This document shows, piece by piece, positions 24,331 through 35,076 of a stretch of DNA of 35,161 nt (its first letter is position 1; every line of letters starts with the position of its first letter). The notes beneath the pieces are model-generated. The model saw nothing but the letters and a program-made list of their open reading frames with translations. It had not been told where the DNA came from and ran no database searches. The stretch lies in the NCBI RefSeq assembly GCF_000003815.2, contig NC_049994.1:13635989-13671149 (forward strand), in the 5' to 3' direction. The translations under genes and the position numbers were made by a program. The stretch comes from Branchiostoma floridae (Eukaryota > Chordata > Leptocardii > Amphioxiformes > Branchiostomatidae).

Positions 24331-24740
24331 TTATATGTTCCACATCACCTGGTGTAGCGCATAGTGTTAGCAGTCATTCACGCTGATGAAGTTAAATCTG
24401 AAGCCTGATGTTTGCTCTATCTTGGCTTGGTCGCCTGGATAGCCATTCTGCTAGGGGAAGCCTTCGGGCCTACCCTATATACCTTTTGGGGAGCTGTCCA
24501 GCTTTGTTTTGTCTGTCTACCCCAACAAAAGTGGAGTCAAAACAAACTCCTTGGTCAAACCAATGTGTTTTGCCCTTTGGGAAAACATTAAAAAATAATG
24601 TCGCATCAAGGGGTCGAACCCACATTTTCTGGGTTCAAAGTGATCGTCTGAAGTTACCTTTTTTCTTTAATTATTCATATTCTTAACGCCACAGCTGAGA
24701 AAACAAAACAAATCGCGACGATCACGGATGTCAATCATTC
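24331..24740. other. Non-coding, possible SINE fragment
   Basis: The minus strand at about 24610-24635 has GTGGGTTCGACCCC, which resembles a tRNA-type B box, but no A box is found at the proper distance. Nothing else is recognised. Confidence 0.3.
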
Positions 24741-24741
24741 A

Positions 24742-24799
24742 GTAGCCATGGTAACCAATAAAGAAGCTATTCGTCACTCAGTGGCGTTGCCATGGCCAC
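24742..24799. promoter_or_regulatory. Two X-box-like palindromes and a CCAAT box upstream of the JmjC gene
   Basis: GTAGCCATGGTAAC at 24742-24755 overlaps a CCAAT at 24755-24759, and GTTGCCATGGCCAC lies at 24786-24799. Together they resemble an RFX/NF-Y arrangement about 400-460 bp before the start codon. Motif evidence only. Confidence 0.35.
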
Positions 24800-25141
24800 A
24801 TCCAAGCGGGGAAATCCCATCTGCCACGTTTGTTAACTTGTTGTCTAGGTGACCTGCATCGGAACTCTGTAGGAAAAAAAACCGACATGAAACCATTAAC
24901 TGTCGTCGGAAGGCCATCAGATTAATGTCGGAAGTTAAAAGTCCATCGGATAAGTGCCGTTATATCATTGGAAAATCGACATTGGAATACGGTTTTCCTA
25001 CGAAAATCCAAAGGGCAAGACGGATCACCGTACATTCCGACGAAAAACCATCATATTCCCACATGCACGCGCCGATGTTTTTCCGACATTTTTCTTGGGT
25101 AAACCCCACCTCGCCGTGCACTGTGTAGACTGTCGGCTGTC

Positions 25142-25165
25142 ATGGCGGCGATGTGGCCGAAATGA
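25142..25165 (+). CDS. Upstream ORF (7 codons) in the JmjC gene leader
   Basis: An ATG with a second in-frame ATG three codons later encodes MAAMWPK and stops 38 bases before the main start. If the leader is transcribed it could dampen translation of the main frame. Confidence 0.3.
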   Translation: MAAMWPK

Positions 25166-25203
25166 AAGATCAGGTACACCTCGTCTTATAATTTCTGTCC
25201 ACC

Positions 25204-27041
25204 ATGAGCCAAGAGGTGGATTCTGATCGTGAAGAAATCACCGAGTGGCCACCAAGGGACGCGGAAAATAGCAACAGCTCGGACGAAAGCGAAAGGGAGG
25301 AGTGTGTTCTTCACAATTTCGAAGAAAAGGGGGAGGGGCGAGGTCAAAAATCTATCGGAACAAGTCGACAAGCCTCGCCAGGGCCCGATAGAAAGCGCGC
25401 CAAACTCTGTGAGAGCGATGAAGATGTCTGGGAAGAGGCGGAACCCACAGCTGAGGCCGCTCTGGCGCGATGGTGGCGAAGGGAGGGAAGGAACACTGTC
25501 AAACTCAAAGAATCCCTCCCAGATTCTTCAAATCCCAACACACGACTTCTACATTTGGCAAGAACGAAAGAGGCTCGAGACTTCTTAAAATCGGAGGCAT
25601 TTCGTCTGAAACAGAAAATAAAGACTACCTCTGGGCATGAGAAAGCTGGGATTTTGTCAGCACTTGCTTCTTACTATGATATCATGGGACAGTACCAGGA
25701 GGCTGAAACATGTCTACATCAGTCCCTTTGTCTCAACTCGTCATCTAAACACACTCAATGGCTGCTTGCTAAAGTAAAAAAGCAGCTACATGCTATAAAC
25801 GTACAGAAAGAGGTTACTAAAAGTCTAGAGGGAAACAAGACAGAAGAGCTTTTGTTTCCAAGCCCCACGCCTGTAGAAAGAGTGTCAGGAAATTCCCTGA
25901 GTGCAGCAGAATTCTTCAAGAGATACTCTTCTACAAGTACACCTGTAGTGATTACAGATGTTGTTGAAGGCCTGACATTTAACCGTTGGACGATCGAGTA
26001 CGTGAAAGATTCAATAGGTCACAAACAAGTGCCAGTGAAACGTGTGGTGTCCGGGTCAGCAGAATGGGCACAGTTAGAAACAGCACGAACAGTGAAAGTG
26101 TGTGACTTTATAGATTCCTTAGACCAACATGAGGCACAGAAATTATACCTCTTTGACTGGAGCTTGCCGATTCATTGCCCTGAACTTTCAAAAGAGCTGA
26201 CAGTTCCAAAGTATTTCTGCCATGACTTTTTAAAGAAAACGCGAGAAGGATCGCTGTATAGAGACAGCTGGCCGAGCTTGTTCGTTGCACCTGCAGGATT
26301 GTCTGGAGGGCTTCATGTGGATGCTTTTGGGTCCAACTTTTGGATAGCTCTATTTCAGGTGAACTAGATTTTGTTGTATCATATGCATGCTCTACCTATG
26401 ACTTGAACCATTTTTATATATTAACAATATAGTTATGAGTCCAGCAACATGATAAGTTCTGTGAATGATCAGATATTTCAGTTAGCATTCACTAGTGACA
26501 ACATCTACAATCTTTTACATGATTTTTCAAAATTTTTCATATATTGTTATTGTTATTGATAAAAGATAAAGGTTTTTAGCGTAATCATGTTCCAGACTTA
26601 GTAAGTTAGTTGCCATGTATTGTGTGTTGTTCTAATTTCAGCAATAAAGTTGTTTTTAAATTTTTTTTTCAGGGGAGGAAAAGGTGGCTGTTCTTCCAAA
26701 AGGACGACCTCCCCCTGCTGTATCCTCACTACAATCATTCCACAGACCCTAGCTTTGACGTGTCTGTCTTCAACCCAGACTTACAGAAGTACCCACTGTT
26801 GAGCCAGACACACCCAAGGGAGTGCGTCCTCCAACCGGGAGAGCTGCTGTTCGTTCCAGCGGGCTGCCCCCACCGTGTGGAAAACCTTGACAAATCTCTG
26901 GCTGTTTCAGGGAATTTTGTGGATGAGTCTAACTTCGAAGTTGTGAAGGAGGAGCTGAGGATAAATGCCCTGAAAGACCCACGTGCTCTCGACTTGCTTC
27001 AACAGTTTACTGACTGTGATTTTTTGACAAATAAACCATAG
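25204..27041 (+). CDS. TPR-like/JmjC-domain protein, predicted Fe(II)/2-oxoglutarate dioxygenase, 2 exons
   Basis: Coding exons 25204-26358 and 26673-27041 join in phase 0 (CAG/GTGAAC donor, T9C-AG acceptor), giving 507 aa. Residues 1-110 are acidic and Ser-rich with a basic PDRKRAK patch, probably disordered. Residues 115-195 are helical with one TPR-like unit (AGILSALASYYDIMGQYQEA). Residues 215-500 form a cupin-like JmjC domain: H371 and D373 in LHVDAFGSNFW and H452 in AGCPHRVEN are the expected metal triad, and K388 in GRKRW falls 17 residues after H371, as does the 2-oxoglutarate lysine of JMJD6. It should hydroxylate a protein or RNA side chain; the substrate is unknown. It resembles JMJD6/JMJD4-type small JmjC proteins but matches neither clearly, so no symbol is given. 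The start has a good context (CCACCATGA). Convergent with the ATP-grasp gene. Confidence 0.88.
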
Positions 27042-27573
27042 ATAGAGTTGATTGCTCATAACAGACCCCAGAGTCAAATTGGTATTGTACTTCAACTGTA
27101 ATGTCAGCACTTTTATGGTAATTTTGTTACTTATTGATAGGGGAGCCACCAAGAACCATTGAAGTAAATCTGTTGTCCATAACCGCTCTATAACTGGTTA
27201 TTTCTTTCAACATAGAATGAGACAGAAAGAGAAAGAACCTTCCTTCCGGATGACTTGTTCAATATCTGAGAAATCCTTTATAGAGCAAGAGAGATAGAGT
27301 GTGCCATTGAAACAAATCTTTGGATCATAAGTACAAGGTTTAAGTTAACGAGTTGATTTTTATTTGTTCACCAGTCATTTCCTCTTATAATGTGATTTAC
27401 ATGTATTTAAACTGAGTTACTGAGCAGTGCAATTTCTTAGCAAATCTTCAAATAATCTTTTACCAGATCTTCCAATGTTAAAATCGTTATGCCGGCCACG
27501 GAAGCATCCATGGGCCCTTGGAGCTTGACAAATGTTACAGTTTTACTGTTCTACATCTGCTTGGTGAAAACTC
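27042..27573. other. Convergent intergenic region
   Basis: The 3' ends of the JmjC gene (plus) and the ATP-grasp gene (minus) meet here. A minus-strand AATAAA (plus-strand 27359-27364) about 210 bp after the ATP-grasp stop is a good polyadenylation candidate. No additional gene seen. Confidence 0.6.
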
Positions 27574-28698
27574 TCACATCCCATAATGTATTGGATAAGT
27601 CAGTAGCTCTGGTTTCTTGACGATGACTTGTAAGACGTCAGCCATCTTTCTGATCATGGCCTCCCGCGTGTCGCCGTAAGTGTGCAGGTACATGAAGTGA
27701 TTTCCCGCGCTGCCGGCAAAGCTGGTGACGTCATCGTCAGGACCCGCTACCAGTCTGATGTTGGCGTCAGGATCCTGCTTCAGTTTTTCGATCTGCGGAT
27801 TAAAATTAAGAAATCGATTTTCAGCTGTGATGAAAGAGATGTTGGATAGTAACAAGCTGCTGGTAATGTGCATACAAAGAATTGCCTATTGCGGAATGGA
27901 GTGAAGTCATAAACTTTCCTCAGTATTTTTGTAATTTAGGTAATAATTAGCATAAACAGTATCACTCATCACATAAGCTACTTACATTATCTATACATTG
28001 AAAAATAATAAAAATCCCAAGTAATTCTCTTCGAAAGGCCTTCTGCATGCTTCTCATATGCCGCAAGGGGGACCAAACCTCACCAGCCTATTAAATAGCT
28101 ACATTCCCCTCAACTTGAGTATCATTACTATAACATGTCTAGATCATGAAATGTCAAAACCGGCAGTTCTACTGTAGTACCACAAATGCCTCTAGGAGGC
28201 TGCCCAATGGAACTGGTCCTTGCTGGTTTGGGGCAAGGATATTTCTTTTACTAACCTGGTCGAAGTGAACCAAGTTTCCCGGCCTGTCCAGAACGCGGAA
28301 CCGGACAGGGTACGCTATGCCATACCTCCCTGTCTCGGTGGGGAGGACTGGTCGGATACCGCTGCCAGCAGTCAGATACACGTAGTCCTGGTTAACGTTG
28401 CTGTGGCTCGCCTTGTAGATGGTTTGGAGTTGCTTTGACCCCCTTGCGTTCACTTCACATAGCCTCAACTGAGGGAATAAGAAAGCAGATTGCTAAAAAA
28501 AATACGACACAGTCACAATTGCCGCAAAATTTCCATAATTTTTTTTCAAGTAGGCTGTGACCGAATCAACCAACGGCAAGGATCAAAGTATTCTACACTG
28601 GTTTGAATTCTTTTTGAAACATGCACGACTATCATCAAGTGTCCTCCGTATGTGTGTGTCAGTGTGTTTGTGTGTGTGTGTGTGTTTGTGTGTGTGTT

Positions 28699-28729
<31 letters not shown>

Positions 28730-28966
28730 GTATGTTTGTGTATGTGTGTGTGTGTGTGTTTGTGTGTGTGAGTGTGTACATGTGTGTGTGTTTGTGTGTT
28801 TGTGTGTGTTTGTGTGTGTGAGTGTGTACATGTGTGTGTGTTTGTGTGTTTGTGTGTGTGTGTGTGTGTGAGTGTGTACATGTGTGTGTGTGTGTATGTG
28901 TGTATGTGTGTGTGTGTGTATGTTTGTGTGTGTGTTTGTGTGTGTGTGTTTGTGTGTGTGTGTGTT

Positions 28967-29021
<55 letters not shown>

Positions 29022-30229
29022 GAAATGACATACCTGTCCGTCCTTCATCTTGAACACCTCGATGTTTGTGAAGCCATGGTTGAAGCCAAACCGAACCATC
29101 CTGTCCATGACGCCGTCATACACCTCGCGCATGCGCGCCTGCACGTCCTCCGGTTCAGAGCTCGGAGAGATGGCGGCGGCGAATTTGGCGTCTTGATCAT
29201 CGAAACGGATCTGGTCAGTTATCTGGGGAAGAAAATGATAGTTTGAAAAAAATGATAATAATCCGAAATAATTAATAAGTGAAGGAATTGCTCGTCGAAA
29301 AGTCCAGGCCACTACAAGCCAGATCACCAGACCTTGGCCAGACCCTCTAAGGCTTACGTCACGTACATTTTCAAAACGGTGCCCGGTCGGGTAGCCTTCA
29401 GGAACGAAAAATATGATATAAAAGACACCAAACTTAACTGCACAAGACGTAAGGAGGATAGTTGTGGGCTTATTTGTGCATCTTTTTACGCATTTATTTT
29501 GTAAGTTTTCATTTCCACAAATACAACCCGGCCGGGCCCCTCTAAACACTGCAGTTAAATGTGGCACGCTGTGGCGAATCTGACTTTTGTTAAATCTCAA
29601 CTTACCGGCCAATGCACAACTCTCTTGTCCACAACGCATCCGTCAACGGTACAGTTAGCCAAGGCATCCAGATACGGCTCCACGATGGCGACATCACGCA
29701 GGGCGAGCGGGTACTTTTCCACGTCCAGGTACAGCTTAAAATAATCCCTTGATAAAAGAACACATGAGAAACATTGGCACGTGGCTTCTACTATGCTACT
29801 GCCCTATTTTGACAAAAAAAGCTGTTTCACTGTACTTTCGGGCCTGAGCCCTATGTAGCCTCATATAACACTCTACAGCTACCAGTCTATTTTTGGGCAT
29901 GATCGGGCTCTTGAATATCTTAAACTCACAGTTACAATCAACCCGGGACCCGGCAGCAACCGGAAACAAGAGCCTTTTTTGGCCTTTCCATATTCCACAA
30001 CTCGAATCTGCTCACCTAAAGAATGCGGCACCAGGTGATGGTATGAAGTTGGGATTTTTGTCTCCCATTGCCTTCAGATCTTGCAGCGCGAGCATCAAGT
30101 CCTCCAGACTTTTCAGTTTTCTCACACCAAAGGTGTCAGACCCTGCCGCAGGCTTAACGAAGGCGGGCAAACCTGGTGGAATCGATAGAACACATGTTAA
30201 TTAGCACTGAAATGCACCAATTACACGTG

Positions 30230-30302
<73 letters not shown>

Positions 30303-32303
30303 CTCCACCAGGCCTTCTAAGTGTACGGTGCGTGGGTTTCTGTGATACTTTTTCATTCTTCAACAGAACATGAGTTTCTTTCAACTCTAGATCTTCTGCA
30401 AGTCCTACCAGAGTCCTACGTATACAAATGAACTGCTTTCATAGACAGCCAATATTTTCAACATATTTACATCTTTGATACCCCTTACCGACTTTTTTCA
30501 GGGCCCGCCCTGCATCTTCAAGCATGGTGGGCGAGTTCAAATCCACCACATCGTAGGGAGGTGGGTTTTCAGTCGGGTCCAGGTACTGCCGGGTGTAAGC
30601 CTTGTGGAAAGCCAGAAAGCAGGACTCAACACTGGGCCCGGGGATATGGGGGAAGTCTTTGGTGATGGCGGCGTGTACAAATGTCGACAGATCAGAGGTG
30701 GGAAGAATGATGTTGATGTCTCTTTCTGTCACGACCTGGAGGAACGAGCAAACACTATTTTCACTGCAAAACGGCGCTGTTGGTGAAAGAGAGATAAAGA
30801 AATCCCTCCGCCCCTAAAAAAGCACCAGTTAACCCTATCTAGACCGGGCTTTTTTGGGGGGGATACCTGGTACTGGTAAAGTTTTATATTTTTTGTAATT
30901 TTGGTATCGTTATGACGTACTATGACGTAATTATGGCATCATAATGTCATATTTTGGACTAAAACGGTCTAAATATGGAATTTTCGCTATACTCAAAGGT
31001 TTTTAACAAAACGATGACTATAAAGGGTATCTTATAGGTATCTAAGTCTGCCAAGTCTTTTGTCGCCAATGACGACGACACAGACGCCTATATGACGTCA
31101 GAAAATGAGGTCATTTGTCGCCATCTTGGATTGACAAGCTTGAATTTTCTAAAATAAGTTTTTTTCTACATATAACCCACAAACCTAATAGGAGTAGACT
31201 AAAAATGTTCAATTGATAGTGTTTTGTACAAAAATAAAAGATTTTAACGGAATTTGAGTAAAAATAACATGTATTTACCGTTGATAATGACACCGTCTGC
31301 CATCTTGGATTTTGACCCATGACGTCATCAAATTAGCATAAATTATGAATACTTAATTACGAATGTAATCTAAGATTACACAGGATGCTAATGATATAGA
31401 TAAACAAGTGTGGTCTAGCAATAAAACCATGAAATCTCATAACTTAAACTGAAATCAGTAAATTTGGTAAAATATGCCTGTCATAATTAAAAAATAATCC
31501 CGTTGTCACGAAAAATCAAAAATATTTTAGGAAAAGGCCCCAAGTTTCGTAGTCCTAGCTTACGTCGATCGGCAGTTACATGACGTCAAAGTTGACGCGG
31601 GCACTTTTAGCCACCCCCCCCCCCCCAGGTCTAGATAGGGTTAAACGTCGATCCATCATTTTTACAGGTAAGGCAAATATTTTCTCAACACACCCAATAA
31701 CAATATAACTTTTATCAACCTTTTTAACTCGCTCGGTGTACTCCAGGAGCGTCTCATTGTCGTCGATATTGCTGAAGATGACATCCTTCACCTGGTAAAT
31801 GATTGGGCAGTGGTTACAATCTTCACAAAGCTACATTGATATGAGGCGTTAATTTTAACGTGACGTCAACTGGTCACATTTGCATTCTGGCGAATTGCAG
31901 CTTAAACGTTTTCGGATATCCAGATCTACTGGCCCTCTTTTGAATCCGTTGTTCAGGCACCACAGCTGGCCAGATGTCCCAGATGTACCATTTTCTGCAT
32001 GCGCGCCATAGGGTACACGATAGACAGCTCGACACAAACACATCAAAAACAGCCAGACTCGAATCTCAGCCTGGCCAGCTTTAGTGCCTGAACCAAGCAA
32101 CGCCCAAACCTCCGCTCACGTACCTGTACATCCGGGCATCTACGTAACACCTCAGCCTTCTCTTGGTCCACGTCGTGGAACGGAATCAGTACGAAGACAT
32201 CGCGACGTGATGACGTCATGGTCTTTCCACGTGGCCTAAGATATACGCAACGTATAAGCACTGCAGGTTTTGGAAACGGGGGGACGTTTTCTGTAGTATC
32301 CAT
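27574..32303 (-). CDS. ATP-grasp ligase of unknown substrate, 8 exons
   Basis: Exons in transcript order: 32124-32303, 31720-31791, 30489-30735, 30016-30172, 29606-29747, 29034-29222, 28256-28468, 27574-27792; phases 0,0,1,2,0,0,0 agree at all junctions, giving 472 aa. An N-terminal pre-ATP-grasp region (about 30-140; DVFVLIPFHDVDQEKA, INIILPTSDLSTFV) precedes the ATP-grasp fold. K173 in FVKPAAGSDTFG is the nucleotide lysine; IVEPYLDALANCTVDG (240-255) carries the adenine/ribose strand; E321 in NIEVF and E334/N336 in CEVNARGS are the likely Mg ligands. These enzymes join a carboxylate to an amine through an acylphosphate. The layout recalls carnosine synthase and bacterial dipeptide ligases, but CARNS1 is about twice as long, and here NARGS replaces the usual NARxGG. 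An alternative start is the Met at residue 28. The substrate is unknown. Confidence 0.9.
28640..29016. repeat. Large TG/CA microsatellite with a 50-bp higher-order unit
   Basis: About 375 bp of (TG)n broken by TTTG and TATG variants. AGTGTGTACATG recurs at 28771, 28821 and 28871, a 50-bp higher-order period. It fills two thirds of an ATP-grasp intron and ends 18 bases from the splice donor at 29033. The long Thr-His and Cys-Val frames across it are artefacts. Confidence 0.95.
30225..30299. repeat. (TG)n(AG)n compound microsatellite
   Basis: TG repeats switch to AG repeats at about 30268 in the intron between exons 3 and 4 of the ATP-grasp gene. Confidence 0.95.
30829..31644. mobile_element. 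piggyBac-like MITE, 808 bp, TTAA target
   Basis: The unit 30833-31640 is flanked by TTAA (30829-30832, 31641-31644) and has perfect 13-bp inverted ends CCCTATCTAGACC and GGTCTAGATAGGG, so 17 bp are inverted with the target included. TTAA plus a CCC start is the piggyBac signature. Subterminal G-run and C-run (about 30855 and 31613-31626) also pair. The interior is AT-rich without a transposase and contains several TGACGTCA-like words. It sits in the intron between exons 2 and 3 of the ATP-grasp gene. Confidence 0.82.
32211..32218. promoter_or_regulatory. CRE-type palindrome TGACGTCA in ATP-grasp exon 1
   Basis: A perfect CRE overlapping codons just after the second in-frame ATG. If transcription starts close by, it may act as a CREB/ATF site; it may also be chance in a CG-rich exon. 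Confidence 0.25.
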
Positions 32304-32613
32304 TACCTTTTAGTTACTGAATCTATAACTTGACCCCCTAGCGCTGAGCTTTTTTAATACCGCAGATTTAAAGCTCGTGGGCCGGGAGTTTAGAAGCTTG
32401 GAAGCTTAAGTGACAAAATCAGTCTTCTTGATGCAAATAGTATATGTAGTTTTCTACTCAAGCAAACCATACTACATGGTTTTCTATATAAGTCAAAATT
32501 CAACTACGACGTACTGACGCTTTCTACGACGTAGTCACAGAACTGGTAACAAAGTACATCGTAGTTGCCTGAGTACATAGATCTGACTTAACTACGTAGT
32601 AAATTATAATCCT
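32304..32613. other. Upstream flank of the ATP-grasp gene
   Basis: Presumed promoter of the ATP-grasp gene on the minus strand. TACGACGTA-type words occur at about 32505, 32523 and 32558 (in inversion); they are not a motif I can name. No TATA box in a fitting position. Confidence 0.35.
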
Positions 32614-32697
32614 AGCCTGACTTAATCGCGCTATTAGCCCAACAGTTACCGCCACCTCATTTACCCCAGCCAGCGAGAGACTGTGTAAACACAAGTT
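32614..32697. mobile_element. Internally deleted copy of the MULE-like family at 17086
   Basis: The left end TAGCCTGACTTAATCGCGC matches TAGCCTGACTAAAATCGCGC at 17086, and the right end GCGAGAGACTGTGTAAACAC matches GCGAGAGCTTGTGTAAACAC near 17380. Only 84 bp separate the ends. No target duplication is visible. The right end alone recurs at about 34086-34125. Confidence 0.55.
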
Positions 32698-33970
32698 AGT
32701 AAGTGTAAACAACCCAAACTTTGTATTTTCAGCCATACTGCGATGCTGGACTACAGCAATTTGTACCTTAGCTTGACGTTACACGTCATGATTCTCCCTC
32801 AACTACACTATGCCGAGAACAAGACGTTGTTCATATTCTAGTGCATCGCCATTTTGAAAACCAGAAGAATCCCCTGAGGGTAAGGTTTGGTCGTTGTATA
32901 TATAATGCTGTTTAAGTTGATTTATAACCTTATTTGATTACTTCTAAGTTTGTATGCCAGCTACACGTCACTTTTTTATTTGATTCCTTGTTATTTTATT
33001 TCATGTCGTTATCATTATCTCCTGCCTTTGTTATTTAGCGTTTTGTAGTCCTGTATGTGTGTCTTTATTTTGTTTATGTACATGAGGAGAAGACCTCGAT
33101 AAGCAGGGTCTGCTTTCCGTCTCATCCTCTTTAAAGAAATGTGAATTAAAAAAAAATATATAATTAGCGGAGGAGACAGCAGTACATGCTTTCTAAAATG
33201 ATATCAACTTATGTGTGACAACTAGCATACTTTGAGGCTTTTCAAACTTCGGTGTTCAGCGAGGAAGACAGTCTTCATTCCTTCACCTAGAATCCGAGTG
33301 TAAATTAAATATGTTCCCACCTGTGACACAAAGTTGGTGACAGCGTCAGAGATCTTCAAACTTGCAGCGCTAACCTTCCCAGGGTCACACGTAATTTGTC
33401 GATGCTGTCTAACCGGTTAACCTGTCAGGCGTGGTCTGTAGATGCTACCTAAAGCTAAGGGCAATTTGTCCGTACGTTATTTTCGGAGGCCACGTAATTC
33501 TGAAAACGATGGCACTTAAAGTTTTGCCTGCACGTAAAGTTCTACGGCGTGTCTACGTGCTCCAAAATCCGTCGGATTCCCTACGAGTTCGTACGGAGGC
33601 GGTACTTACCACTTACGGATCCCTAAAGATCGCCCACGTTTTGGCACGTACTGCACGTATTTGCACCTACTGTAAGCTGTGGGTTGTGCCCTTAGCTTAA
33701 CCTGTTATTAACCTGTCTCTTCATTTGGCTTGAGGCAAAATGTCCAAGGCCAACCATCTTGTTATCACCAAGCACAGTAGGAGTATATTCTCTGGATAGT
33801 TTTAAAGAGCGCTGGCAGATAGATGTGCAAAAGCTAGGTGTGACGGGTCGTTCGGTGTAATATAACCAGCTGCTGCCTCGCCGCGTGCCCGTGAAGCTGG
33901 TGTGTTACGTCGAAGGGCGGTTATACCGGCTATATAGATACAGATACGGATACAGATACAGAAACAGAAC
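32660..33970. repeat. Segmental duplication, copy A
   Basis: Parallel to copy B (34085-35076) from TTACCCCAGCCAGCGAGAGA through TTTTCAGCCAT, TTGCAGCGCTAACCTTCCCA and GTCAGGCGTGGTCTGTA to TTATACCGGCTATATAGATA. It is longer because it holds the LINE tail at 32907-33155. No gene is recognised, and the short frames differ between copies, arguing against coding. Confidence 0.85.
32907..33155 (+). mobile_element. LINE 3' tail insertion with target duplication
   Basis: This 249-bp segment is absent from copy B and is flanked by ATATATAAT (32898-32906 and 33156-33164). It ends with an A-rich tail after GACCTCGATAAGCAGGGTCT and CCTCTTTAAAGAAATG, a 3' UTR style of CR1/L2-like elements. A 5'-truncated retrotransposition event. 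Confidence 0.75.
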
Positions 33971-34084
33971 CTGAAGCACTGACGTTGAAAACGTAGATGT
34001 GCAAATCAGGTCCTAACTTGCATAATGAATGAAAATTCACCGTATTCCATGAAATATAATGACTCTCATACATGTGACTTGAGA

Positions 34085-35076
34085 TTTACCCCAGCCAGCG
34101 AGAGATTGTGTCAACACAAGTTAGTAAGTGTTAAACAACCCAAACTTCGTATTTTCAGCCATATTGTGATGCTGAACTACAGCAATTTGAACCTCCGCTT
34201 GACACATAAGATAACGTATTCTCCCTCAAATACACAACACCGGAATCGACATATGTACATGCTGAAAACCACAAGAATCCCCTGAGGGTAGCGTTTTGGT
34301 CGTTTTGTATATAATCAGCAGAGAAGACATGAGTACATGCTCTCTAAAATAATAGCTACATATATGTGTGTGATAACTTGCATGCTTTGAGGCTTTTCAA
34401 ACCCTGTTCACAGCGACGGAAGACATCCTTCATTCCTTCAGAATCTGTACAGTAAAGATGTTCCCACCTGTGAGGCAAAGTTGCAGCTCAAAGTTGGTGG
34501 CAGCGTCAGAGATCTTCAAACTTGCAGCGCTAACCTTCCCAGGGTCACACGTAATTTGTCAATGCTGTCTGACCGGTTAACCTGTCAGGCGTGGTCTGTA
34601 AATGCTATCTAAAGCTAAGTGCACAACCCGCCGTACGTGCAATTTGTCCGTCCGCCGCCCATTTCTGAAAACGTTCAGTCTGTACAAGGCAGGCGCGTCG
34701 CCCATACTGCCGCGTACGGTGGGCGAATACGCAGCCCGATGGCACACAAAGTTTGGCCTGCATTGCCCTGCAAATAAAGTTCTACAGCGTGTCGGCGTGC
34801 TCCAAAACCCGTCGGATTCCCTATGAGTTCGTACGGAGGCGGTACTTACCACTTACGGATCCCAAAAGATTGCCCACGTTTTGGCACGTAGATATCACGC
34901 AGTTGCTACGTGTTACGCCGAAGGGCGATTATACCGGCTATATAAGATACAGATATAGAAGCTGGCGTGTTACGCCGAAGGGTGGTTATACCGGCTATAT
35001 AGATACAGATACAGAAGCTGGCGTGTTACGCCAAAGTTCGGTTATACCGGCTATATAGATACAGATACAGAAGCTG
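34085..35076. repeat. Segmental duplication, copy B
   Basis: Direct-orientation copy of 32660-33970; the offset is 1425 bp at the left end and 1160 bp in the middle, the difference being the LINE insertion in copy A. It contains a stretch (about 34620-34740) with no counterpart in copy A and ends in the tandem repeat below. Confidence 0.85.
34910..35076. repeat. Three tandem units of about 56 bp
   Basis: GTGTTACGCC starts units at 34910, 34967 and 35023, each with TTATACCGGCTATAT, AGATACAGAT and GAAGCTGG. A single related unit lies at 33900-33960 in copy A, so the amplification is specific to copy B. Confidence 0.88.

Noticed and set aside
28546-29031. Long open frames rich in Thr-His or Cys-Val across the microsatellite on both strands
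   Set aside because: Pure consequence of CA/TG repeats having no stops; the true exon ends at 29034 at a proper GT donor.
27574-32303. Naming the ATP-grasp gene carnosine synthase (CARNS1)
   Set aside because: Fold and motifs agree, but the length is about half and the substrate-binding motif differs; the name would claim an unproved reaction.
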